The notes: generated from the letters alone by a model not told the origin. DNA of 64,000 bases from Cyanoderma ruficeps (GCA_008694505.1 VZDJ01000219.1:2086526-2150525); one strand, 5' to 3'; counted from the first letter of the stretch, positions 1 through 13,764 are shown. Made by a program: numbers and translations.

Positions 1-3000
1 CTTTTGTCGAGAATGCTAATGACACTGTTACCATCATGAAATAATACAGCCCAAACCCTTGAAGAAAAGGCAAAATGTCTAATAGCTACAGCTCTGTTTG
101 TAGGTGAGAGGAACCAAGGTATGAAGCCATTAAAATGTTGCATCATTTTAGTGGGAAGTTGGTTCCTGAGGAAGATCTGCCCACAACCACGGGCTAATGG
201 CAAAACAGGGATGTCTGTGAGCCACAGAATCTACTGCCAACCCATCCTCTGCTTAGACTGCTTAATAAACAGCCAAATTTAACTCAGACTTTTCTTGTGG
301 TTGGAACATTCTTGGTCTATCAAGTTGATTTTTTTGCATCTACTAAGCGTCAAACTCCCACTACAATCTCATCCTCTTTGAGGGACTCTTAACAAACATC
401 TTCTCTGTCTCCACTCCCAGCTCCTGAAACACACAGGATCTCTTAGGGCACCCAGCCTTTTGTGAAATTTGGTAGGAAATTAATTGAGAAAATACTGAAC
501 AGGAAGAGAAAGGCACCATTAGGCTTTTTTGCCTTAGGAAATGAATCTAAGGGATAACTGTCTGTAGTACCACAGTCAAGAGAATGGCTTGTGAAAGTCC
601 CAAAGTGTAGGGATGCAGTTAGGCTATAAAGAGCATGATACATGTAATTTATTTGTTACTATACACTCTTAAGTGAGAAATTAGGGGTTTGATTCATACT
701 TGCATGAATATCTTGGTCAAATAAGTTCAATATGACATTTAAAAGAACAGACTAAGCTTTGCAGGTACTATAAACCTGAGCTCCTTGTCAGACCCATTCG
801 TGTGCCTACAAATATCTCAACAGTCATATTTTGAGCCTTCCCAGCTCTTTAAAATATTCTACATTTCCATTGCTTCCCAATGGGATTTGCAATACCCTGC
901 AGTCTATAAAAATGCTGTGACATACAATAACATCATATTCTATTACACTGTTGTTTTCAAAAGTTAAATTGTAATAGAAATTCCTACAATTTGTCTTCAT
1001 ATAGTAATATATTAAAGCTTCTCTGAATAAGTTTTTTATCTAGGTGAGCATTGATAGACTCCTATGTAATGGATACTTACAGTGACAGCAATAATGTAAT
1101 TGTGTAACAGTCAGAGAAACATAAACATAGATACAAATGCTAGAAAGGGAACCAGGCTTAAAGCTGATATGTTACATTTTCAAAAGGGAATTGTATCAGT
1201 TCTTGTCCCAATATCTGTTCATATGCATGTTCATACTGCACATACTCACGACAAAGATTTGTACAGATACTGAATACAGCATTTGTAAGGCATTTTTCAA
1301 AAAGCAAGCAGCCAGGAAGAAAAACCAAATTTCCTCTCTTCCCACCCCTTTCTCCTGCCATTTATCTTATCTTCCTTTTTAGAGTGAAGGAAGAAACGTG
1401 GTAACTCTTCATTCAGATTTGGGCTTGCTTTGGTCTTCCACACCACACAGCACCTGAGTCTGCAAGGGCTTCTTTACCCTCTTATCACTTATATTTCATT
1501 TTCTTTTCAAATCAGTCTCATGTTTCTTCACCAGCCCAGGAATTTTTATGAAACCATTCCTCAATTACTGCTACACTTTAAGTCCTTAAGGCTAAAAATC
1601 TGCTGTAGAACCTACATTCAGAAATCAGGCCATGCTCACAGCTGGTAATGTCTCAAGCTCAGATGGGGAAGAAGAATTCCGTTCATCTCAATCACAATAA
1701 CACATTGGGAAAAGAGATACTTCAGCTGCTATTAGCCTGAAAGACCACACCATCACCAGAAAGATAAAAAAAGAAAAAATACAAAGGAAAAAAGACTGCC
1801 TGCAATCACTCCCAGCATGAATATACATAAACAAGAGACACAATCAAAGAAGAGATGCAAGGAGCGCATCAGTTACTGAAGGATATTTGAGATACACTTC
1901 TCATACTCTCTGTTCTTCTTCCTCCTTTAAAGGACCTGTAGAGTTCTGTGGATAAATAAAGCCCACGTGTGTGTAAAACCCTGAACTCTATATTACACCA
2001 TGGTGCGTGACAGGAAACAAGAAACCAAAACCCCCCCCGGAGTTTAACAATTTTGAGCAGTAATGATGGAAAGATGCATTCCAAAATGTGTGTGCGTAAT
2101 TTATGTACTTTTTCACACACTGAAGTATATTTACCCACACAACTCTACATAGACATTCATAATATCCAAAAAATACATTATTTTAACAGGTCTAAAGATG
2201 AATCCAAACACCTTAAATAGCTATTTTGCCATTAATTTGGACAGGAGGGAAGACTGCAACCTGTGTGTTGCCATTACACGCTGTTAAGTTACTCATTTCA
2301 GTAACTCCTGTCATTAGAAAGTACCTGAGCCACAGGGGTGGTAAACACTGATCTCAAAGCTTATTTTATCTGTAACAGAATTCTCAAGTTCTTTTCCATC
2401 AGCAGAATTCTCTTCTGAGATCAGACGTGTAGCAAACATCTAGGTTCAACCCTGTGCATTTTCACCATGAATATCATATACCTAAGCAACGTATCTTCAT
2501 CGACAACTTACATTTATAACAGAAAATCTTCCTATATGTAGAGGCTTTTATAAGCAAGATCAGCTTTCAAAGCTTTAAACAACTGTTAATCTTCACAATC
2601 AAGGGGTTATGATATAACTGTTCTGTTCTTCTCAAAGGATATCTGCCAGTCAAGCAGCCAATAAACATAAATGACCTGTAATAGCTAAATTAGTGACATA
2701 TATTGCTGTCAGTAAAGCCCCTCTGTTCTACAGCTCTGGTCATAAGGACCAGGGCTTAGGTAGAAAAGATTCACACAAGCCAATGTCTCTCTGTGCAATC
2801 CTTGGCAGCTTAGATTGCAGAAAGAAGGGAAACTTTAAGATAACTGTGTTTTTAAAAAACAGCTCTTTGGAAGATGTAGGAGCGTCCAAGTATTAATGAT
2901 AAGGAAGGAACATTAATACAATGTTCAAGGAAGCTAAGGAAGCAAAGAGTGAAAGCAGAAGAGTTGTTTCTCCATAACTGATGGCATCAGAAACACTGTA

Positions 3001-3779
3001 AAACACTTAATTGGCAATTAAGATTTTGACATTTACTGATTGAAGCTCTTGATATTCATGTTACACCAATACAAAGTATAGGACCCTGTGCAAAGAAATC
3101 GCATAAAATTATGTTAGTGACTTACGTGATGGACAGGATCATTAACTGCAGTTGCTGCATTGCTCATTTATATCAAAATTATACACAGAAGACAATCTAG
3201 CAATGGAATTGGGGGGATATTAACTGGAGGTGATCAGATGAAGGTGAAGGAGAAGGATCAGATCTCAGCCTCCTTTGCTCCCTTCCGTCAGGAAAGCTGG
3301 ACAGAATCAGAACAAGGACCACAGGCAGGACCCTGTAACAGCTCGCAGCCCTCCTCCACGTAAGACATTCACACTACATTTCAAGTCAGCCTAAACTGAA
3401 GCACCTACATTGTCAGCATTGCTAAGTTCACTTTAAAGAGTGAGAAAAGCTGCTAAATGCGTCAGGAAACAATTAGATAAGTAAGATGCGCGTTTTTGCA
3501 GTGCAAAGCACTATAAATCAAGCAGGCAATTGATGAAGGTGAAATTTTCCTGAGGTACAGCACATTCAGCAGACTCTTCCCTTCCTCCCCAGAAAAATTG
3601 CCTTCTGCAAAAGAAAAAAAAAAATACCCTCTCCTAATATGTATGCATAGCACTGCTCACCACTGGCCTGGGCACTCTCAAACAGAATTATATTTAATAA
3701 ATTAAATATATACTGTCCTAACTGGCACAAGGAACATACATATTTCCTCCTTGGTGAATTAGTACAGTTAAGTGACACG
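1..3779. other. Non-coding AT-rich stretch, nothing recognised
   Basis: Stops are frequent in all frames and the longest open frames are under 100 codons with no recognisable domain. There are short homopolymer runs, including C8 near 2031 and A-rich DNA around 1765-1795. No transposon end, RNA gene or exon with paired splice sites was recognised. Confidence 0.7.
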
Positions 3780-4020
3780 CGTGGGGAGCAGCATGTATGA
3801 TTTTTGTAGCTAAACTGGCGTTTGTGCTCCCCCGCACCGGGGGCCAGCAGAACCCCAGCAGGCAAGGGGGAAAGTTTTTCTGCTCAAGGGAGAAAGCTTT
3901 TCCCCCCGGAGCCAAGCAGCCTGTGCTGCCACATCCCAGGAGAGAAGCAGGACAGCAGGCAGGAGTTAGCCAGGAGCCAGCAGAGATGCTGAGCTGTGCA
4001 GAACACTCTCCCAACCCCTG
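3780..4020. other. GC-richer patch with perfect hairpin
   Basis: This patch is visibly richer in G and C than its surroundings and contains several CpG dinucleotides. A perfect hairpin, CCCCCG-CAC-CGGGGG, lies at 3829-3843. Open frames on both strands across the patch (74 and 116 codons) are explained by the local lack of AT-rich stops and encode nothing I recognise. It could be an unrecognised old repeat, a small regulatory element, or a spot of GC-biased conversion. No TATA box or start-site motif was identified. Confidence 0.4.
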
Positions 4021-7000
4021 ACTCCACAAACTGAGCTTCAAGGGGGAGCGACAAAACAAAAGCCCCAAATGAAGTCTGTGAGCAAAAGAGGAAAAGGAAT
4101 CTAACAGTCTGCGGTCATTTTCTTCAGCACCAAGTTGTTTCCTCTTGCCTAAACTGTTGCACTTCGTCTCTAAGGCAAGCAGGATTCAAAAAGGAAAAAA
4201 AAAAAGATATAAATCAGGATTTGGATGACAGAGAGTTATCGCTGAAGAAAGGCACTTCCAGTCCTCCTGAAGCTCCTATCTCCGAGAGCAAACAGGCACA
4301 AAACCAGCCAAGCTAAGAAAAAGATTTTTACACAGTCTATTTCACAAAAGTCAAAGGAGAAAACAAGGTCTTTCTAAAAGCCCAGACCTGTTTTCTGATG
4401 TATTTAGGTATTTTATGCATCACAACAGATAGTAAGGGACACTAAAGATGCAGCTGATACCATCACATCATACCAGGGAATGAGAGAATGGCTGAGACAA
4501 TTAAAAGAGAACAGCAAAAGAGAGATTTACACACAGTAAGTCATCACCTGTGATTTATACAACAGTGAATCAGCAAAGGCAATTCAGTATCACAGGTTGT
4601 GTTTTTCCCACTTAACAAAATTACTAACTCCCTACATCTTGCTTAGTTTTCTCAACACTTGTTAGAAAAAACCAAAACAACAAACCATTGAAATATATTC
4701 ATATTTAATATATTTTTTTCTCCCTCTGCTCTGAAGTAAAACCATTTACTGCACAACCAGGAGTACAGTCTGAGAACTGTAGATAATAGAAAAGGGAAAG
4801 ATGAAGAACCACCAGCAAGTCCTGATCTCTGTTTTTTTATTACAGATCCATTCCAGAAACTCGTTTAAGCTTTGTTATCTCCCTTAAACCATTTGACCTC
4901 TGTATGTGATTAATATTTTCTGCAGTACTGCGCATGTGTAATCTTTGAATATGGAAATCACTGTACCAATGCAAGATATTATCATCGCAAAAACTCTGCA
5001 GGAGAATGAGACTAACTTGGAAATCAATCACTTCTGACTTCCAGTGTTAAAGTTAAATTAATTTTTCTAAGCAATCCATCTACAAAATGTATCAGTTGTA
5101 TGAAATTTGGATATTAAAAATACGGAGACAGTCATGACTTCAGAATTATCTAAACCAATTCAGTATGTAAAGGAATAATTTGCTGCTGTCAAAAGTTAAT
5201 GTCACTTAATTCTTGTCTTGTTAAATCATCTGATGCCCCTTTCTTTTTTAGTTAAACAAAGATAAATAATAAAAGCAATTTACAGCTAGAAGATGTTAGA
5301 GTTCTGCAGCTGTTCAATGTCTTCTGGGCAGATTAGATTCTGTAATGAGAAGTTACAAGCCTCATTTTATAAAAGCTGTTGCTGTCTCGGGAAAAACATC
5401 AGTGAATAAGATTAGAAAACCCTTTTCCTTCATGAACCTATTACACTCACAGGCTGATTACTTGGCATATGTTTGATACCTTCATAGCTGGAAAACAGTA
5501 ATTTGTTTCAATGATTTTTTCCCATCACTCATAAAGTCAAAAATGTCTCCTCTAATATCCTAATACCCTGCCTCTGATTCAGCCAGGAAAAACAGAGACA
5601 AATCCATGGGAGCAAAACTCACACCAACCAGAATTAATTTAACTCCCCTAAAAAAAGACTCTACCGAACTAACTATAACTAACTGTAACTAACATTAAAT
5701 TGTAACTTATCAGCTGCCTTGTGGGACAAAAATAACGTTCTAAGATTAGAAATACATTTAGAAGAAACTTATTGGATCATCCACAACCATATGTGAACTT
5801 TATGCTAACTTAATAGTATGTGCAGCTTTTAAAAACTGGAAAGAAAGAAAATTCCCTGTTTATCAATCTTACCAGCTAAACTCAGGTCAGGGAATTCCAC
5901 TAACAAAGGGGTTGTAATTAGGCCCTGGGTAGGTAATTAGCACACACCCCATGAAATCTTCCCTCACAGATGAATCTAGAAGTACTTGATTTGATCTTTA
6001 TTCAGAGTTCAGACTAAGCTGGGCTACAAACTTGTTTCCACTATCCAAACACCTTCTGTTTACCTTCACCTTATTTTAGTGAAATTCTAAGTACTGTTAA
6101 ACAACCACTCACCTTCCCCACTGCATATCTCCCTGAATGTTGGCTTTATGTCTATTAGAGAAATTTATTTCCAGGAACGTTGCAACACTTGGCGATTCAA
6201 GTGCCTGGAATCACTAATAGGTGGGATAAATAACACTGTCTTGAACAAACATGAGAAAACTCCAACCTGTAATTATTTAACAAACTCTGTGAGAGTGGTG
6301 CATAGCTAGTACTAGCTGGTGGGAGTTAAGTAATGATTATGGGATTTGTGTTAACTCTTTGCAGCCTACTACAAAAGCAGCTCCATTTTCTGGAGGAAAA
6401 ATGAGAAATGAAAACAAGGCTTCACATGATCCACATTATGTAAATAGACAAATAACTTAAATAATATGTTTAAAATCTGCTCTATCACATGCCAGTGCTA
6501 TATTCTGGCTAATTCTGCTTCAGGCTATTAAAGTCTACTTTTCTTAGTTCCACCTACAGTTAAAATACAGTGTTGCTCTTTGCTTTCTAAATGTGTGGTG
6601 AGCACACTTCTGAATTAGTGCTCTCCCACTGCTGTGCCACACTCTAGAGATGTTTGTATTTTAGTGCTGGGAGATAGGAAGGTGCAGTCAGAACAGCATC
6701 AGGAATTGTTCTTCCATTATTCTTGATACTTAAACTTAAATGACAATCTTGAGATTTACATTTTCCTTGCTTCATCTGGTTTCTTCTCTCAACATCCAGT
6801 CTTGCATTTCTTACACCCCCCATATTGACTTAGCAGGAGTTTTGGGTGCACAAGCAAACAAAAAGTTTGACTTTTCAGTTCTCTCTGTCGCTGGTGGGCT
6901 TTTCCAAAGCACAAAACCATATCAGAATTCAACTTCCCTCTGTCTTACTGCACTTCAGGTAGCTATCTTTTTTCCTTAAACATTAACCAGGTGCTGCAGA

Positions 7001-7299
7001 AGTTTAAGACTGTTGTGATATTTTACACTGAAGTGTAAACTGTGTGTGCCCCCACAGAAGTTACCACACCTGTAACACATTCTCCTTCCAGACAGAACAA
7101 CCATCCCAGCATTTAACAGCAAAGCACAGTGAAACCTCCATGTCAGTCAATGCAAACTCTATTGTTGCCTTCAGCACAGCCAGGGTTTCTGCAGTTTTTT
7201 GAAGTCCTGAAAAGCTTCTGAACAGGGAGAAGCTCTCCCAGCCACAGTGTTTTCCTGACTGGAATACCAGGCTGCTGTGTTCATTCAAGGCAGGATAAT
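4021..7299. other. Non-coding stretch, nothing recognised
   Basis: AT-rich DNA with only short open frames. A local run of TAACTA-like words lies near 5660-5705. No transposon or exon was identified. Confidence 0.65.
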
Positions 7300-7765
7300 T
7301 CTCTGTGTTCAGGTCTGGGTGATGCCTTGGGAAGGCTGACCTGAAACAGAGACTGGACAGAGCTGGAGAATAAAGTAGGCATTTATTGAAAGGCCTTTAC
7401 TATACACCTTGGGCAGAACAGGTGACCAGGGCTACACCCAAGGCAGACCCAAAATGGGCACAAAATGGCTGCCAGGTCATGAGATCTTACATTTTTATAA
7501 GTTTTGTTCCATTTCCATATTGGTATTTAATTGTCCAATTACAGCTCCAGGTTGTGAGGTCTCATCCTTCTTGTTCCTCCCTTCAGCCCACCCTTGTTTG
7601 TGCATTTGGGCTGAAAGTTGTCCTTGGTCTTGAGCAGGAAAAGGATTTGTTTTGTCTCCCTGCTCTGTGAAGGGAGACTGACTGACACTTAATATGAGGC
7701 TCAGAACTGCATCCCTGGGCAGCACAGAATCTGAAAAACATGAAAGCTCAAACTTAATGCCTCAT
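7300..7765 (-). mobile_element. Solo LTR of an avian endogenous retrovirus (antisense)
   Basis: Read on the minus strand, this block has the order expected of an LTR: a TATA-like box (complement of 7491-7500), then an AATAAA signal (complement of 7382-7387) followed by a T/C-rich tail. It aligns by eye along nearly its whole length with the plus-strand block at 36,390-36,830. Shared words include TGTCAGTCAG, AATTGGACAATTAA, TTGGGTGTAGCC, GCCCAAGGTGTAT and CCAAGGCATCACC. No gag, pol or env frame lies beside it, so it is read as a solo LTR, formed by recombination between two LTRs or left as a remnant. Exact ends and target-site duplication could not be fixed. The family resembles songbird ERV LTRs, but the family name needs a Repbase/Dfam search. 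The short open frames here are incidental. Confidence 0.75.
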
Positions 7766-8826
7766 AGGAATACAGCCTGGACTCAAAGTGCAGTTTAAAA
7801 TCTAATGGGAGGTGAAATACCATCACTTATGATGAGCTAGGCCTAACCAACCCTTTAAAAAATCTCTCTCATGTCTTCTGGTAGAGCGAGCTATACCCTG
7901 AAGATGGTAAGAAATACACAAAGTATCCCAGCATAGGATTATGGACAACCTACCACATCACTTACAGAAAGCAGATAAAATTTTGTTCTCATCTAGTATT
8001 CAAAAAGGCTTGGAATATTTCTGTCTTTGTAAAGGTGATTTCCAGTTCAGAGTTTGGGAAGTCGACCCAATAAAGAAGCAGCATATAAACTACAGCTAAG
8101 GCCACACCTTAGCTGAACACTGGAATCTGCTCACTTTGCTTACACGAAAAGTGAAAAATTTTTATTCTTAAGTGAGAAGGTTTATGTCAAATTTCCCTTT
8201 ATGTGAAAAGATTTAACCAAAATAAAACATGAGTGGCAGACTGCAACACAACAGTGATCAGACCATTAATTATTTTACCACTGCTGTGCATCGCCATAAT
8301 TAATGGCACTCTGCGAGACCAATACAGGAAATTAAAATTTCCTTTTAATGAAAAGAAATTGCAGACATGAAAGGCCACTATATGAAAAATGGATCTTGAT
8401 TCTGCAGTACTAAAATAACCTGTAACCTGATTAAAAGGCATTTGGAAGCACAAAACTAGATGTGTTAAAAAGGTAAGAAATCTTTTCATTATGGTTAGAG
8501 TTGCCAGAATGAAGGGATAAAGATACATGTTCTTCCCCTGCAACAAATGGGCTCTGTTCCATGCTTTTTAGTAAAGCAAAAACCCCACTGAAAATCAAAC
8601 AGGCTACAGAATAGCTTGAATGTACCATTCTGTATTTCAGCACAAACTGGATCTTTAAAATAATGACAGTTTCTCTCATCTTTTCAATCTTAAAGCACTT
8701 TAAAACTACAGCCCAGAAATACATGGACAGAGAGAAATTAAAGCAACTGAAGCTGAAATATGCTACTTAGGAATCCAAAGTTTGTTTACACCATTAGAAG
8801 GCACTCAAATATATATCCCCATAAAT
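7766..8826. other. Non-coding stretch, nothing recognised
   Basis: AT-rich unique-looking sequence. Minus-strand open frames of 97 and 115 codons around 8199-8724 have no domain or family resemblance and are treated as chance. Confidence 0.6.
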
Positions 8827-9060
8827 GACAAGGTCCCAGCAGCAAATTAACAGGAACAATTTTCCCATCTCAGGAGCTGTCAAGATGGGCTCTGTTAGCC
8901 AATTTATCTTACTCTAGCACATCTCTGGTGCTTGTCAATCAATATGTGAAACATTTGGTGTTGATTGCCATTTTTCTATCCACTTCCTTTTGCCTCCCGT
9001 ACCAGGCAATTTACTGCAAGTCAATCAAGGTTGAAGCAGACCTTGTTTAAATAAAACACT
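8827..9060. promoter_or_regulatory. Candidate conserved non-coding element with PBX/MEIS-like sites
   Basis: The block has high word complexity, no simple repeats and no transposon resemblance. It carries two copies of GTCAATCA (8934-8941 and 9020-9027), whose complement TGATTGAC matches the core of PBX/MEIS composite sites, and a related TTGATTG near 8961. Such sites are known in developmental enhancers. That this is an enhancer is inference from texture and motif content; no alignment was available. Confidence 0.3.
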
Positions 9061-10916
9061 GTTGAGTTCTTTTCACACCAACAATTTCAAAAACAGAATG
9101 AGCTGTAGCTCTTCACATTTACATTTATACTACTTTTTCTGTTTTTCCCAAATGCCATGCTCAAGCTATAAGTCATAACTAAACTCAGCCGAAGGCTTAT
9201 GGAGAAATCAGTCAAGGAAGATGAACTGCATAGAACTGTATATGCTTTTGCTGTCAAAAATTCAGGCTATCAATGGAGACAGAGAACACCAAGAAGTACT
9301 GAAATAATCTGGGATTGTTTCTTTTTTACCCTTGCTTGAAGTCAGGTCTGCACACCAGAAAAACAGCTTCTAACTTGTCTGAATTTCTTAACTCTGGATA
9401 AATGTTCCAAGTATTCATTTATGCTGCTATTTTGAGGTAAGAGGGAGCTCAACTACTGTGTTTATAGCTGTGTGTTATAAATAAATATATTAAGAAAATC
9501 AATTCTCCCAACTTAGCACTTGGTCCCAGTTAAACACACCAACAGCTTCCCTCTCACATCCAGATGAAACAATGGCACAACAATCCCAGGTCACATCACA
9601 TGGAATTTTGGCACTACCTTGGCATCACCTGTAAGCACTGAGGCAGAGAAATAGGGCAGAAAGAACATCCTTTGCACTACATCATTTTACAGGTGTACAA
9701 CTGAAACAACATGCACTTACAGCATGCAACACTTGTAATTTTTAAAACTTTGAATTTGCTTCTGCATAGCAACTTGTTTTTCCAAACAACAGCCACAAAA
9801 CCTTTCTACTGTGCTCAATGCTGGTTCAGTTTTCAGGTTCACCGTGGGCTGCAGAATTAACCCCACAACAATTCACACCAGTGGCACACAGAACTACCTC
9901 TGAGCTGGAACAGCCATTAAACACCTGCTGGGTGCTACAACTACATTTAGGTGCTACAGCTACATCGATTTTTTAAGTGTAACACCATTATTTATTACAT
10001 CCCCATATGCTAAATCCAACAATGTACAAGAGCAACAAAAGAAAATGCAAGTCAGACCAAGCCCTAAGATCCCTGAAGCAGTAATCTCTTATGGCTACCA
10101 CAGGACACATTCCTTTAATAACAATGAGAAAAAAAAGTGACCATGTTACTGTTGTTAGTAAGATCATCCACTCCTGCCCTTCATTCTAAAAGATATAAAA
10201 ATGCCAGACATTCAAAACCTCACAAGCTCAATCACATATACATATGTTAGCATACATAGAATTTATATTAGAGATATTATATATGTACAAATAAGAGAGT
10301 AAATACATCACTCTCTTTATGTTAGAAAATGAATAGCCATTGAAAGAGAAAAAAAGTCCTCAGTTTCTTCCCTGGTCAACAACTTACAAATTTGCAACAA
10401 CTCCCAAAATTGCCTGTAATTAATAACTTGTAAAATTTAATGACAAGAAGATCCCTGGTCATTTGCTTGTACTTTTTTATGAGACTTAATTTCTTCTTGA
10501 TTTACATCACACAGAAAGAAATAGATAAAATTCCTGAAACAGAGTCAGAGACTGAGTGAAAAATAAAATAAGTGTATTACAAGGCATATACAATCACCAT
10601 CCTGAGCATTGTATTTAAAAAATCCTTACGTTATGCCAGCATAACAAATGCTACAACTCAAATGGGCTGCTATCTTTTGGGTAAAGAATGATCCAGATCT
10701 CCAGATTAATTATGAAATAATAAATATTAAACAGTTTAGAGTACTAGTCTCTTAGGAAGGAAAAGCCTCTGCTGTTTACCCTCCCCGAGGGGTACTGTGG
10801 GTAACCCTTTTCAGACAGATCCCAATTTAAGGATCTTCCTTTACTCTGCTGCAAGTAATAGGTGAAAAAAAACCCAAATTCAGTTAATATACAAGAGTTA
10901 GGAGTATATCACCTAT
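9061..10916. other. Non-coding stretch with one tiny tandem duplication
   Basis: AT-rich DNA. The only distinct structure is a 19-bp unit starting GGTGCTACA repeated twice at 9931-9968. The rest shows no recognised element. Confidence 0.6.
9931..9968. repeat. 19-bp tandem duplication (two copies)
   Basis: Units at 9931-9949 and 9950-9968 share GGTGCTACA and CTACAT and differ at few positions, as in a local slippage duplication. Confidence 0.8.
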
Positions 10917-10980
10917 ATGGATATATATAAACACATACAAATACAGACACACACACACAAGTATATGCGTATGCACACTA
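10917..10980. repeat. AT/CA-rich microsatellite
   Basis: Runs of TATATATA and (AC)6 with interspersed ATAC words; an ordinary imperfect dinucleotide repeat. Confidence 0.8.
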
Positions 10981-11096
10981 GGATATCTGGGGTCCCAACA
11001 CTACCAAGAGTCAAATTTTGAGTTATTTTCAGGAAAAAAATTCTCATTACTCATGAGAAAGAAGTTATATATTTTACTTGACATTCATATCACTAA

Positions 11097-11160
11097 AACA
11101 AACAACCAACCAACCAAAGCAAAGGAACGAAAAAAACCCCAAAACAAAAACCAACAAAGC
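11097..11160. repeat. A/C-rich simple repeat
   Basis: Repeated AAAC and AACC words give a low-complexity tract. The minus-strand open frame across it is leucine- and phenylalanine-rich because of this composition, so it is not evidence of a gene. Confidence 0.8.
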
Positions 11161-12959
11161 AGCAAGTTGGAGGTATTAAAAAGTGTGTTCTGCAAGGCAA
11201 TTAGCCAATTAGCCTGATTTATACCAATATGATGTAAGATCTGATTCAGTAACAACAGCCACGAGCCCAGAGTAAAAACGATCATAAAAGTAGGATAACA
11301 ATTCCAGATTCCCAGTTTTAATTAAGGGTGATTTTCCTGACGTTCTTCCAAAAGTTGCCTCCTACAATAAAGCACGAAGAACCACACTTATATAACATTT
11401 ATTTTAGAATTTTCAGTGATAGGAGATCACTTACATATCACAAAATTTCCCTTTCATTCCACTGCACCTATCTAAAACACACCTAGGAAAAAAAAAATGT
11501 CTGAAAGCTCCGGGCTTCTTGCAATCTAAATTATTCCATAATTGAGATTTTTCCAGTCTTCTCAGCCACATGGATGCTACTCAGAGTTTACAGAAAGCTC
11601 ATGTCTGGAATTCAGGTTTACAGCTGGACTCAGTCAAATTATTGCAAAATGATTTCCTCCAAAATAAACTCCAACACAGCAAACAACCCCCTACACCTGC
11701 TTAGGAAGTGTTCTCTTGGCTCACAGCAAAGCCTGTATTTTCATCCGTAGGATTTTTCCCCAAGAAGTTGTACCAATTTTCTGGTATATGCTTTTTGACT
11801 GTGAATATGAAAGGCAATAGAAGATGTTTCTGCCACAGAAGGAAGCAATGGGTGATGGGTGGAGTTAGTTATTAACTGAAAGCCCAAAATAAGCAACTGG
11901 CTCAGGTCAGAGCAATTCACAGTCTGTCTCCTCTCTGCCCAGACTCTTGTCCTGTATCCTCCAAATCTTCTCAGACTTCCCACTGGGGCCCTACAAAGGC
12001 TGAACACAAGGTCTGATGGATTTTAGGGAAGGTAGATGGAGTCAGTAAGACAGAGAGGCTCAATATAGAGAAGCAGTGTTCACTGCCAGAGGGTTCCAGA
12101 GTTAGTTACCATTCTCTCTGAAAAGGTGATCACATATTTCACTATCCTTACCATTAGGAAAAAGTCCAGGACTTTTATTTGTTCCTACCCTCTTTTTTGG
12201 CCCCTCCAAGACCAGATTGCTTAAAACCTTAATTTTAACAAGAACCTGCCATTTGAGCTGCTAAGGAAACTTCACTTTCCTGCCTCTTTACAGCCCCAGG
12301 GACTAATTGAGAAGATTACCTGAAGGCTTGAGGTCTAATGGCTCAAAAAAGAAAAACCTGTTTAAAACCATTTCTACAAAGAATGCTGACAGAAATAGGA
12401 ACAACCAGGAGATCTTCCAGCTAGTGCAGGATTTTACAGTCACAAAGAAGAGCATGCTGTATGTTATAGTGTGTTGGGAAAACCAGTAATAACACAGCAG
12501 GTTTCAATGATTTCTTTTATTGCAGTACATAGAAGGGTGATAGATGAGGAGCTTGTTTTCACTACAAATCACAGGTCTGAAAAAAAAGTCTTCATCTAAA
12601 ACTATCATGAACTGAGGAGGGGCCAAGTTTCTTGTGTCCTTGCTGACTTGCCACGGTGAATATATGAAATTTGTTAAGTGCGTAAGGCTGAAATAAATGC
12701 TTCTCTCAGCTCTCATGGAGATGATATAAAAGTGGGATTGAGGGCTAAATGGAGTAGATATGTAAGAAAGAGTCAAAGACAATTTTAAAAGATGCCATTT
12801 TGCCTACACTTAGTGAAATGAAAACTAGAGAGCCCACCCTCCTCTTCTATCAGAAGTCATGACCCCATCAAAAACTGATGTAAAAACGGTTCCAGCAAGG
12901 TTGGTTAATCGAAATAATACATCACAATCCAGCCCATTCGGGGCTTTTGTTCTTAAACA
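11161..12959. other. Non-coding stretch, nothing recognised
   Basis: Unique-looking sequence with open frames up to 92 codons that match no family I know. No transposon signature was seen. Confidence 0.6.
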
Positions 12960-13150
12960 CTCCAGTAAATGGGCCTGTTTTTTAACTCCAACAGATAATT
13001 ATGAAGTGCAATAAAAAATTCAAATTATGTTAATAGGCCAGAGAACAACGGCTGTTTCTGAAATCACTGGCAATTACTAGACATAATGGTTCTCAATTAA
13101 GCTGGAGGGCATTTTTCAATCGTTCATAATTCACTATTTTAAAAGTACCA
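12960..13150. promoter_or_regulatory. Candidate conserved non-coding element (homeodomain-like motifs)
   Basis: The block is dense in TAAT/ATTA and CAATTA words (for example TCAATTAAG near 13,094 and ATAATTCAC near 13,126), and it keeps CpGs in AACGGC and AATCGTTC in an AT-rich setting. This texture is common in conserved developmental enhancers. Function is not shown by the sequence alone. Confidence 0.25.
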
Positions 13151-13395
13151 TAAAAATATAAAAATGAGAGTTGTTAATAAAACTTTCAGACCAACAATGT
13201 AGCTGTGTGTCATAGAAAGTAATACTTATTTTATTTTGATGGTGCGTTTTCCCTTGTGAATGATATGTGAATTGTGAGTGAAGGGAAGGTAACTACATGG
13301 GATTTGTTTCTCTTAGTGCTCCTAAGTGGAAGAGGAGTGATATTTCTTTCTTGAGCAACTTCAGTTTCCCTTAGGAATACACTCAGCAATCATAC

Positions 13396-13764
13396 ATGTC
13401 TTTACCGATTCTGTTTTTAGATCCTGCAGCTCACTATAGAAACTTTAATGCATATGTGGATGTGAATCTGAGGTATCACTGCTTGCCCACTTTCAGATTG
13501 CTATTTCACACATTTTTCAAGGCAATAAAATGGACCAAAATGGAAAAATTAAGGCCTAAAATAAGAAATCTTGAGGATCATGAAATGGTAAATCCTAAGC
13601 ATCATCTTTCAATTCCGAACTTGATTCACAATAGATTTCTACCAAACCAAGTAAAACAAATAACAAATGAAGCCATTAGGAAAAGATCAATTGGTGATAA
13701 TTACTATCCACCCCTGACTAAAACTAGCACGCACTTACCCACCTCATGTTTAACCTTGCATTAG
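13396..13764 (+). other. 122-codon open frame, probably chance
   Basis: The frame begins MSLPILFLDPAAHY and runs 122 codons to a stop. It shows no signal peptide, domain or low-complexity bias and I recognise no family. The sequence just before the ATG does not resemble a convincing Kozak context or splice acceptor. In 64 kb of AT-rich DNA a few frames of this length are expected by chance. It is listed because it is among the longest on the plus strand. Confidence 0.1.

Noticed and set aside
11085..11285. Hydrophobic minus-strand peptide resembling a membrane protein
   Set aside because: Hydrophobicity comes from reading an A/C-rich simple repeat in antisense.
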